Positions 17,737 to 23,446 of a stretch of DNA of 24,927 nt are shown piece after piece. The notes under the pieces are model-generated. The model saw nothing but the letters and a program-made list of their open reading frames with translations, did no database searches and was not told the origin of the DNA. Made by a program: the position numbers and the translations under genes. Position 1 is the first letter of the stretch. Each line of letters begins with the position of its first letter. Where the stretch lies: the NCBI GenBank assembly GCA_050258555.1, contig JBLMZA010000004.1, positions 1 through 24,927 on the forward strand. The letters run 5' to 3'. The stretch is from CAISDA01 sp050258555. GTDB lineage: Bacteria > Bacteroidota > Ignavibacteria > UBA10030 > UBA8401.

Positions 17737-18410
17737 TCCAGACTCTCCGCAAACATATATCCGGCCCCCCTGATCGTATGGATCAGTTGGCGGGCAAATC
17801 CATGGTCGATTTTCTGACGCAAGAACTTCACATGGGATTCGATGAGGTTGCTTTTGGGATCGAAGTTCATATCCCATAGATGCTCGGAGATCTCTTCCCG
17901 CGAGAGGATCCTGTTGGAATGGAGCATAAAGAGCTCCAGCAGCGCATATTCCTTCGCCGTCAACAGTATTTCACGGCTCTCTCTCAGCGCCTTATGCGTG
18001 TTCTGGTTAAGTTGGATGCCGAATTTGCTGATGACTGCATTGCGTTCTGTAGTGTTGCGCCTGATGAGCGAGCGCAACCGGGCTATGAGTTCTCCAAAGT
18101 GGAACGGTTTGGCCAGATAATCATCCGCTCCGTTATCCAGGCCTCTGATCTTATCGGAAACATCGTCCAGCGCGGTCAGCATCAGGATGGGCGTCAGAAT
18201 TTTTTCCTTTCTCAGCTTCATGCAGGTGGTGAATCCATCCTGCAGCGGCAGACGAATGTCGAGAATGATGGCATCATAGCTGTTGATCTTGGCAAGCCTT
18301 TCTCCTTGCAGGCCGTCGAATGCCTGATCGACGGCGAAACGATCCTGCTTCAAACCCTTGACGAGCGAAGAAGAAATATTCACATCATCTTCAATAATCA
18401 GAATCCTCAT
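17733..18410 (-). CDS. OmpR/PhoB-family response regulator
   Basis: 225 residues from the ATG at 18410, preceded by AAGGA nine bases upstream; a GTG at 18428 would add six residues with no better site. The receiver domain (about 1-118) has the acidic pair Asp8-Asp9, phospho-acceptor Asp51 (I-I-L-D-I-R-L-P), Thr79 and Lys101. About 127-224 is a winged helix (L-L-T-A-K-E-Y-A-L-L-E-L-F, then the recognition-helix region N-L-I-E-S-H-V-K-F-L-R-Q-K-I, then I-R-G-A-G-Y-M-F). This family binds 11-bp-spaced direct repeats; such repeats occur before the YncE-like gene and before the PepSY-efflux operon, which are the probable targets. It follows the YncE-like gene by 67 bases and overlaps the kinase gene by four. 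Confidence 0.93.
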   Translation of the reverse strand: MRILIIEDDVNISSSLVKGLKQDRFAVDQAFDGLQGERLAKINSYDAIILDIRLPLQDGFTTCMKLRKEKILTPILMLTALDDVSDKIRGLDNGADDYLAKPFHFGELIARLRSLIRRNTTERNAVISKFGIQLNQNTHKALRESREILLTAKEYALLELFMLHSNRILSREEISEHLWDMNFDPKSNLIESHVKFLRQKIDHGFARQLIHTIRGAGYMFAESLE

Positions 18411-18477
18411 TTTCCACGATCCTTGCACTGTAAAACAAATTGATCATCTCAGGGGCGAATACACTCGAACCCATTTC

Positions 18478-19473
18478 TTATTGCGCGACGATCAGCACTC
18501 CGAATCGTTTCCTCTGTTCTTTACCCTCGATCATGCCAATAAGATAGAGCTTGTGCGTCACCGGGTCTAGAGCAAGCGTCCTGAGGCCCCGGGCGGTAGC
18601 AATCGTCTCGATCACCCGGTACCGGTCGGCCGATTCCTGCCTGATCACCGTCAGCGAGCCCTCGCCATTCGAGCTGAAGAGAAGCCGTTGTTCCGCGTCA
18701 TACACGCAGCCGTCGGGGCCTCCGCCGATGGGCACGACAGCCGCCACGGTGCCCTTGACATAGTCGAGGACGGTCATGTGCTTGTTGGAGCCGACTGAAA
18801 ACACCCTGTTGTTCTTGACATCGAGGGCGAGACCCGTCGGGTCTTCACATGGAGCGATCGACCACCGATTGAGCACCGTTAATCGCCGTGCGTCAATTTT
18901 TTCAACGAGGCTTTTATCCTCGATGTTCACGAAGAGATTTCCCTTCAGGTCGGCGGCGGCAAATTCGGGTTTCCCGTCGAGCGGCACGGTGCCGGCAACC
19001 GCATCCGTTTGCGCATCGATCGCCGTCGCGTTTGCCGATCTGCCATTAAACGTAAAGATGCTGTGCGAGACGGGCTCGTAGACAATCGCATCCGGATTGC
19101 GGCCGGTCACATGGATTGTTCTGACGACCTTCAGTGTGGTCAGATCGAACACCGTCACACTGTCGCTTCTGCCGTTGCTGATATACCCCTTATGCTGGTC
19201 GTACGCAAGCGCGATCCCGTGCACTCCGTTCAAGCCCGGGATGTCGCCGATGACCGTCTCTTTGAACAGGTCGACGGCATGCACGAGATTTCCATGGGAA
19301 ACAAACAGGCGGTGATGGAGCGTGTCGACAATGCAATAATCCCATCGGCTTTCGCCGCCGATGTCGATACGGCCTCGCACCCGATAGCCCGACGTCTGAG
19401 CGACGGATGATGCCATACACACCGCAAGCTGCAGGAAGACGATAGGCAGCAGCAGACGAACAATTTTTTTCAT
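18478..19473 (-). CDS. Secreted YncE-like beta-propeller protein
   Basis: 331 residues from the ATG at 19473, which has GAGGAA about five bases upstream; a GTG at 19485 overlaps that ribosome site and is rejected. A signal peptide (about 1-26) is followed by repeated beta-propeller blades of the YncE/YVTN kind (V-T-V-F-D-L-T-T-L-K-V-V-R-T-I-H-V; A-I-D-A-Q-T-D-A-V-A-G-T-V; L-D-V-K-N-N-R-V-F-S-V). No haem, quinone or catalytic motif is visible. Such propellers are periplasmic or surface binding proteins of mostly unknown ligand. It is the first gene of the signalling locus and has its own copy of the candidate regulator box at 19538-19570, so it is probably induced together with the efflux operon. 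Confidence 0.88.
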   Translation of the reverse strand: MKKIVRLLLPIVFLQLAVCMASSVAQTSGYRVRGRIDIGGESRWDYCIVDTLHHRLFVSHGNLVHAVDLFKETVIGDIPGLNGVHGIALAYDQHKGYISNGRSDSVTVFDLTTLKVVRTIHVTGRNPDAIVYEPVSHSIFTFNGRSANATAIDAQTDAVAGTVPLDGKPEFAAADLKGNLFVNIEDKSLVEKIDARRLTVLNRWSIAPCEDPTGLALDVKNNRVFSVGSNKHMTVLDYVKGTVAAVVPIGGGPDGCVYDAEQRLLFSSNGEGSLTVIRQESADRYRVIETIATARGLRTLALDPVTHKLYLIGMIEGKEQRKRFGVLIVAQ

Positions 19474-19537
19474 TGGGTTCCTCACAAACGATTGGGCGGC
19501 ATATCAGTACAACACAATACGGCCCACGTTCGGCACC

Positions 19538-19570
19538 AACATACAAGACAAACATGAAAAGAAGATGAAA
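19538..19570 (-). promoter_or_regulatory. Candidate response-regulator box and promoter of the YncE-like gene
   Basis: On the minus strand TTTCAT (19570-19565), five bases, TTTCAT (19559-19554), ten bases, then TATGTT (19543-19538) as a -10 box. Hexamer, repeat spacing and distance to the -10 box are identical to those at 16317-16349. The box lies 65-97 bases before the ATG. Direct repeats 11 bp apart over the -35 position point to activation by the OmpR-type regulator encoded just downstream. Confidence 0.7.
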
Positions 19571-19685
19571 CTTTTCGCTTGGGCAGAACGACGCTCTTCT
19601 GGCTGATTACCCGAACCCGTTCAATCCTTCAACAACGATTTCATTCAGTCTTTCCATCCGCTCGACCGTAACGCTGAAGGTTTGA
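19569..19685 (+). pseudogene. Relic of a T9SS type A sorting tail
   Basis: Between a TGA at 19566 and a TGA at 19683-19685 the plus strand reads 38 residues holding F-S-L-G-Q-N near the start, then D-Y-P-N-P-F-N-P-S-T-T-I-S-F-S-L, then S-T-V-T-L-K-V. This is the first half of a T9SS sorting tail, which normally opens F-x-L-x-Q-N-Y-P-N-P-F-N-P-S-T-T-I. There is no start codon, no body upstream and no second half (the SGxYxYR strand and basic end are absent). A few extra residues (D-A-L-L-A) sit between the two halves of the opening motif. Its stop abuts the stop of the convergent dehydrogenase gene. It is best read as the leftover of a lost T9SS-cargo gene. Confidence 0.75.
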
Positions 19686-20390
19686 TTAAAGCCGATACAG
19701 TCCGATATTCTCGTACTTGATGCGCCTCGGCTGCGTGAGCAGGAACATGAGCGTTGAGGCAAGATCTTCCGCCTGGAGCACGCCGGGATCGATGTGCTGA
19801 TCATCCTTCGGCGGCGGCACCTGGACCAACGCCGGGCACAGCGAATGCACGATGATACCGTACTCGCGGACTTCCTCCTGAAGCGCCTCGCCAAACCCAA
19901 CGAGCCCGAACTTCGATGCGCAATACGGACCGGCGTTCGCATAGCCGTGTTTTGCCGCCTGCGACGCAATGTTGACAATGTAGCCCGACTTCTGCGCGAT
20001 CATCGACGGAAGCACTTCGCGCGTCAGCCGGAATGCCCCCTTCAGGTTCGTCTCGAGCACCAGGTCCCACTCTTCATCCGTGCAATCGACGATCTTCGAC
20101 GACACGCCGAGCCCCGAGTTGTTCACGAGAATATCGATGGCCGGAAAATATTTTTTGGCCGTCTTCACCAGGCCGGTCACATCATCCTTCTTTCGTATGT
20201 CGCACACCACGGGAACGGCCTTTCCCTTTCCGGCTGAGTTCAATTCTCTGGCCGCGGCCGTGAGCGTATCCAGCCGGCGTGACGCGATGATGACGTTCAC
20301 TTCGGCGGCGACAAGCGCCTTGGCGATGGCGAAGCCGATCCCGCTGCCGCCGCCGGTGACAATGGCGTTCTTTCCTTTGAGAGTATTCAT
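19686..20390 (-). CDS. Short-chain dehydrogenase/reductase (SDR)
   Basis: 234 residues from the ATG at 20390; the longer open frame to 20651 runs back through the regulatory palindrome and into the divergent gene and has no SDR homology. Classical SDR motifs are all present: T12-G-G-G-S-G-I-G19 for the nucleotide, N90-N-S-G (usually NNAG), Asn115, and the catalytic triad Ser143, Tyr156, Lys160 (Y-C-A-S-K). Arg38-Arg39 after the second strand favours NADP(H). The fold is close to 3-oxoacyl-ACP-reductase-like enzymes, but the substrate cannot be told. The ribosome site is weak. It is divergent from the DUF1670 cassette, and the palindrome at 20459-20472 lies about 70 bases before its ATG, so it could share control with that cassette. 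Confidence 0.88.
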   Translation of the reverse strand: MNTLKGKNAIVTGGGSGIGFAIAKALVAAEVNVIIASRRLDTLTAAARELNSAGKGKAVPVVCDIRKKDDVTGLVKTAKKYFPAIDILVNNSGLGVSSKIVDCTDEEWDLVLETNLKGAFRLTREVLPSMIAQKSGYIVNIASQAAKHGYANAGPYCASKFGLVGFGEALQEEVREYGIIVHSLCPALVQVPPPKDDQHIDPGVLQAEDLASTLMFLLTQPRRIKYENIGLYRL

Positions 20391-20458
20391 ATTGGTCTTT
20401 GTATGGAAGTTATTGAGATGCCGTAAAAGAAAAAAATACATTCGGTCATTTTTAGTTT

Positions 20459-20477
20459 GTATCAGGTGATACCAAGG
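20459..20477 (+). repeat. Left palindromic inverted repeat of the DUF1670 cassette
   Basis: GTATCA-GG-TGATAC followed inward by C-AAGG. Read inward from the other end (22168 to 22150), the sequence is GTATCA-AA-TGATAC-T-AAGG: 16 of 19 positions agree, and the differences fall in the 2-base palindrome centre and one flanking base. The site is also in the divergent promoter region between the SDR gene and the first DUF1670 ORF, so an operator role is an alternative to a transposon-end role. Confidence 0.6.
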
Positions 20478-20526
20478 TAAAAAACAGGTATTTTCCATCA
20501 CCAACCCAGTGACGGAGGTATTACCC

Positions 20527-21006
20527 ATGATCGATAAACCGCTCTCCGATCGACTCCAGACGAAGTCTGTAAAGCAGTCGATCATCGCAAGCATCGCCAG
20601 GGACTTCAACCTTACACCGATCCTGGCCGAAGCGTACTTCTCGCAGATCAAAAACTATTTTCTCAACCATGCCGATATCGAGCTCAAGTCAGGCCAGATC
20701 CATTATCTGGCCATCGATGAGCATGAGCCGGCAGGCAAACCCCTTGCACTCTGCAAGAAGGTTTCGGTCACACTCGACCTGCACGTGCCGGAAGAAGATC
20801 TGCCGGTCTACAAATCCAAAGGCCTGCATGGGCTTCGGCAGCATAAGATCCTCCGCCTCACCAACCAGACAATCGATCAAGGCGGACTCTTGTCGTATGA
20901 AGATATCGCCTTCATCCTGACCTGCAGTGTCGTCACGATCAAGCGTGATATGATCCACATGCGTAAAGCAGGGATCATTATCCCTTCGCGCGGCTGGCGC
21001 GAGTGA
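20527..21006 (+). CDS. DUF1670-type HTH protein, N-terminal part (split copy)
   Basis: 159 residues from the ATG at 20527, which has GGAGGT seven bases upstream; the GTG at 20509 has no such site. It matches the first half of the 268-residue protein encoded at 21307: S-V-K-Q-S-I-I near the start, a G-Q segment near residue 55, then D-Q-G-G-L-L-S leading into a helix-turn-helix (Y-E-D-I-A-F-I-L-T-C-S-V-V-T-I-K-R-D-M) and the end S-R-G-W-R-E. The layout recalls Pfam family DUF1670, an HTH-rich family of unknown function (recognised from memory). It stops exactly where the paralogue passes from its first HTH to the G-x-G-Q-T-H-K segment, and the next ORF resumes there one base later. It may be a natural two-gene split or a frameshifted gene. 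Confidence 0.75.
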   Translation: MIDKPLSDRLQTKSVKQSIIASIARDFNLTPILAEAYFSQIKNYFLNHADIELKSGQIHYLAIDEHEPAGKPLALCKKVSVTLDLHVPEEDLPVYKSKGLHGLRQHKILRLTNQTIDQGGLLSYEDIAFILTCSVVTIKRDMIHMRKAGIIIPSRGWRE

Positions 21007-21007
21007 G

Positions 21008-21301
21008 ATGGGCCGAGGCCAGACGCATAAAACGCAGATCCTGGATCTCTACTTATCGGGCTATCAGTTCACTGAGATCGAACGCCGCATCAAGCATAGT
21101 GAGACAGCCATCCAACGCTATATCCAGGACTTCGGCCGAGTGGTGCTTTTGCATGTCAAGGGCTTCTCCCATGACCAGATCCGGATCTCGACCAACTTCT
21201 CCATCCGCTTGATTGGCGAGTATCTTAAGCTCTATGCCCGGCACACAAAAAGCCCCCAGCTCAAACGCATCCTTCAAACATCAAAAAAAAGAGGAGCGTG
21301 A
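21008..21301 (+). CDS. DUF1670-type HTH protein, C-terminal part (split copy)
   Basis: 97 residues. It begins M-G-R-G-Q-T-H-K, the segment that opens the second half of the intact paralogue (G-G-G-Q-T-H-K), and continues with a resolvase/sigma-like HTH (I-L-D-L-Y-L-S-G-Y-Q-F-T-E-I-E-R-R-I, then S-E-T-A-I-Q-R-Y-I-Q-D-F). A second HTH-like stretch follows (H-D-Q-I-R-I-S-T-N-F-S-I-R-L-I-G-E-Y-L-K-L-Y). The ATG lies one base after the preceding stop (TGAGATG) and has no strong ribosome site, so it would be made by reinitiation after the first ORF. Relative to the paralogue, the junction holds one extra base in place of a codon. Separate small DNA-binding protein or broken gene: both remain open. 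Confidence 0.7.
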   Translation: MGRGQTHKTQILDLYLSGYQFTEIERRIKHSETAIQRYIQDFGRVVLLHVKGFSHDQIRISTNFSIRLIGEYLKLYARHTKSPQLKRILQTSKKRGA

Positions 21302-21306
21302 ACGCC

Positions 21307-22113
21307 ATGATCGCAAAGAACTTACGCTTCCTGCCCCGAAACACGAGCGACTTCTCTCCTGCGTCAGTGGCTCAGAGAACATATAAGCGCATGAGGGGCA
21401 AGAGCCTGAAGCATATCCTCCTGGACCGCTTCATCAACCATTATGGTTATGACAAAGGCGAAGTCACTGCCTCAGCTATCATCGATGATCTCTTGTCACT
21501 CGTCGAGCAGTATTACCGCTATACAGATAACTCGTTTTTGAAGCAAGGACAGATGGTCTGGCCTGCGGTGCCCGTCGATGAGTATCCGGCCAAGGGCAAA
21601 TCCATGGCGCAGACCAAACTGAAGCCCATCATCCTGGATATCATCTCCGAGAGCGACATCGAAGATATGCAAACGCCGATCAACCACCGTGTGCTGTGCA
21701 TCAAAAAGATCGAACGCTGGACTCATCAGGCCTATGACCAGGGTGGACTCCTCTCCCAGCTCGATCTGGCTGCGCTCTTGACGACATCGATTTTTTCAGC
21801 AGGCAACTATGTCCGCGAATACCAAGATCTCTACCAACGCTCATTGCCCACCAGAGGCAACATCCAGTTGATCGGCGGGGGACAGACACACAAAAAAGAA
21901 ATCATCACGCTGCATATCAAAGGCTATCTTGTCCCGGTGATTTGCACAAAAACCAATCACTCAAAAGAAGCTGTCGAACGCTACATCCATGATTATGAAT
22001 CAGTGAAAATGCTTGCAACAAAATTTGACGATGTGGATCTCATCTCCCGCATCATCAGACTCACTCCCAGGGTCGTCAAACAGTATCTCGATTTGATACC
22101 GCTTGACTCCTGA
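21307..22113 (+). CDS. DUF1670-type multi-HTH protein (intact copy)
   Basis: 268 residues from the ATG at 21307, with GAGGAG ten bases upstream; an in-frame GTG at 21298 overlaps the preceding stop but sits on the ribosome site. The N-terminal part (about 15-140) has S-L-K-H-I-L-L-D-R-F and F-L-K-Q-G-Q-M-V-W. A first HTH follows Y-D-Q-G-G-L-L-S (Q-L-D-L-A-A-L-L-T-T-S-I-F-S-A-G-N-Y-V-R-E-Y), then L-P-T-R-G and G-G-G-Q-T-H-K. A second HTH (I-I-T-L-H-I-K-G-Y, then S-K-E-A-V-E-R-Y-I-H-D-Y) and a third (V-D-L-I-S-R-I-I-R-L-T-P-R-V-V-K-Q-Y-L) complete it. This order fits Pfam DUF1670 as I remember it. DNA binding is inferred from the HTHs; no transposase or nuclease residues are visible. It forms an operon with the split copy upstream. 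Confidence 0.8.
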   Translation: MIAKNLRFLPRNTSDFSPASVAQRTYKRMRGKSLKHILLDRFINHYGYDKGEVTASAIIDDLLSLVEQYYRYTDNSFLKQGQMVWPAVPVDEYPAKGKSMAQTKLKPIILDIISESDIEDMQTPINHRVLCIKKIERWTHQAYDQGGLLSQLDLAALLTTSIFSAGNYVREYQDLYQRSLPTRGNIQLIGGGQTHKKEIITLHIKGYLVPVICTKTNHSKEAVERYIHDYESVKMLATKFDDVDLISRIIRLTPRVVKQYLDLIPLDS

Positions 22114-22149
22114 AATGGGCTATGCTATCTTTGCTTTCAAAGGATTGAC

Positions 22150-22168
22150 CCTTAGTATCATTTGATAC
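22150..22168 (+). repeat. Right palindromic inverted repeat of the DUF1670 cassette
   Basis: The core AGTATCA-TT-TGATACT (22154-22169) is a palindrome with 7-bp arms. With the inner flank CCTT it is the inverted partner of the left repeat at 20459-20477 (16 of 19 positions). Its outer edge coincides with the stop codon of the convergent M14 gene: the G of that TAG is the first base of the repeat. No T-run follows on either strand, so it is not a typical terminator. Confidence 0.6.
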
Positions 22169-23424
22169 TATTTGAGCACGATCATTCGCTTTGTACTGGC
22201 GAATGTCATCACGTTTCCTGCACTGCCGACAGCCTCGATCCGGTAATAATACACACCGGAGGCGCCAGGTGCATTCCACACCACATCGTGCACGCCCGCC
22301 TCGCGCATGCCGTCGGCGATCACGGCGACCTGGCTTCCAAGCGTGTTAAAAACGCGAAGCGTCACGCGGCATGCCACAGGCAGCGCATAGCGGATCGTCG
22401 TCGACGGATTGAAGGGATTGGGATAGTTCTGTGCAAGGGCGAAGCCTTCGGGCGCCATGCCATCTTCGGCGACAGAGGCGACCTGTCCCGGAAGCACGCC
22501 GAGATAATTGCCGATGCCGCGGACGATGGCCCCTGCGGTGCGGTCGAACGAGTTGGCACTCGCATCGTTCATGTCCTCATATGTCAGCGCCAGGACCTTG
22601 TCGCGGTGATTATACCAGAACCAGCTCTCGGGATACTGCCTGGCCGCACTCGTGGTCCAGCTGACGAAAGACGTGTAGGGCTGTATCGCGTTCGGAAAAT
22701 TGTATCGCACCGTATCGATGAAGCGGATCTCCATCGATGAATACAGAGGCGAAGTCCCGGCAGACGTATGATAGACGAAGTAGCGCTTCGTGCCGTAGGC
22801 CGAATGCATGTTGAGCGCGATGCGTATCGGATTCGGAGCAGCCATGAAGCGCTGGAAGACCGCGCGCAGCGCCGCGACCTCCGGCTGGCTCGGCGTCGTA
22901 TCCCAATTGCTCTCGATATCGATGTTGTTCGCGTTCTCGCGAGCCTTCCCCAGCTCGACGCCGTCTGGATTGTACATCGGCACGATGTTGAAGACGCAGC
23001 TGTCGCGCATCATCCGTCCCAGCGGCGACGACGACAGGAGTATCTTGATGATCTCATTCGTCACCCATGTCCCCTGGACCTCTCCTGGGTGCGTACGGGC
23101 GTGTATCCAGATCCTTTTCCGGGGAAGAGGCGTCGCGGCCGTATCCTGTATGGTCATCATGAGCATCGGCCGGTTCTGGACCGTCGACCCGATCTGCTCG
23201 ACAGACACATAGGGGCTGTTCTTCCATTCCCCGATATCATACAGCAGCGTATCGAAGCCGTAGCCCCAGTTGCCCGATGCGGCGATGCGGAAGGCTTCCG
23301 TGGTCGTGTCGGCGTATCCGCATGGATCCATCGGCATGCCGGCGGTCGTCTGCGCTTGGGCTACGGCGCATGCAGTAAGAATGGCGAATGCGCATGCACA
23401 CAGGCGGTTCAACGTATGATCCAT
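22168..23424 (-). CDS. Secreted M14 zinc carboxypeptidase-like protein with T9SS tail
   Basis: 418 residues from the ATG at 23424, with AAGGA eight bases upstream; the in-frame extension to 23472 overlaps the upstream gene. Residues 1-24 are a signal peptide. About 50-310 is an M14 metallopeptidase domain: zinc ligands His112 and Glu115 (H-P-G-E) and His207 (N-M-H-S), and probable catalytic Glu283 in L-T-Y-E-D-M-N. Around 152-174 the substrate-carboxylate site is changed: where carboxypeptidases have D-x-N-R-N-W this protein has D-I-E-S-N-W. The last ~90 residues are a T9SS type A tail (N-Y-P-N-P-F-N-P-S-T-T-I at 333-344, then SGVYYYR, ending KRMIVLK). It should act at the cell surface or be released. 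It starts 22 bases after the pseudouridine synthase stop and is likely co-transcribed with it. Confidence 0.9.
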   Translation of the reverse strand: MDHTLNRLCACAFAILTACAVAQAQTTAGMPMDPCGYADTTTEAFRIAASGNWGYGFDTLLYDIGEWKNSPYVSVEQIGSTVQNRPMLMMTIQDTAATPLPRKRIWIHARTHPGEVQGTWVTNEIIKILLSSSPLGRMMRDSCVFNIVPMYNPDGVELGKARENANNIDIESNWDTTPSQPEVAALRAVFQRFMAAPNPIRIALNMHSAYGTKRYFVYHTSAGTSPLYSSMEIRFIDTVRYNFPNAIQPYTSFVSWTTSAARQYPESWFWYNHRDKVLALTYEDMNDASANSFDRTAGAIVRGIGNYLGVLPGQVASVAEDGMAPEGFALAQNYPNPFNPSTTIRYALPVACRVTLRVFNTLGSQVAVIADGMREAGVHDVVWNAPGASGVYYYRIEAVGSAGNVMTFASTKRMIVLK

Positions 23425-23446
23425 TATATCGATCCTTATCTGATGT

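Noticed and set aside
20391..20651. 87-residue N-terminal extension of the SDR protein
   Set aside because: It has no SDR features, crosses the divergent promoter palindrome and overlaps the DUF1670 gene; the fold begins right after the ATG at 20390.
20995..21010. Programmed +1 frameshift joining the two DUF1670 halves at GAG-TGA-G
   Set aside because: A +1 slip would need the Glu tRNA to re-pair on AGT, which is poor, and no Shine-Dalgarno-like stimulator of the prfB kind is placed correctly. Reinitiation at the ATG or a simple indel explains the site better.
22083..22099. Third GTATC...GATAC pair inside the end of the intact DUF1670 gene
   Set aside because: The spacing (7 bases) differs from the two flanking palindromes and the match is only five bases per arm, so chance is likely.
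22154..22169. Right palindrome as an ordinary bidirectional terminator
   Set aside because: The arms are AT-rich, only 7 bp with a 2-base centre, and no T-run follows on either strand; the same palindrome occurs in a promoter region at the other end.
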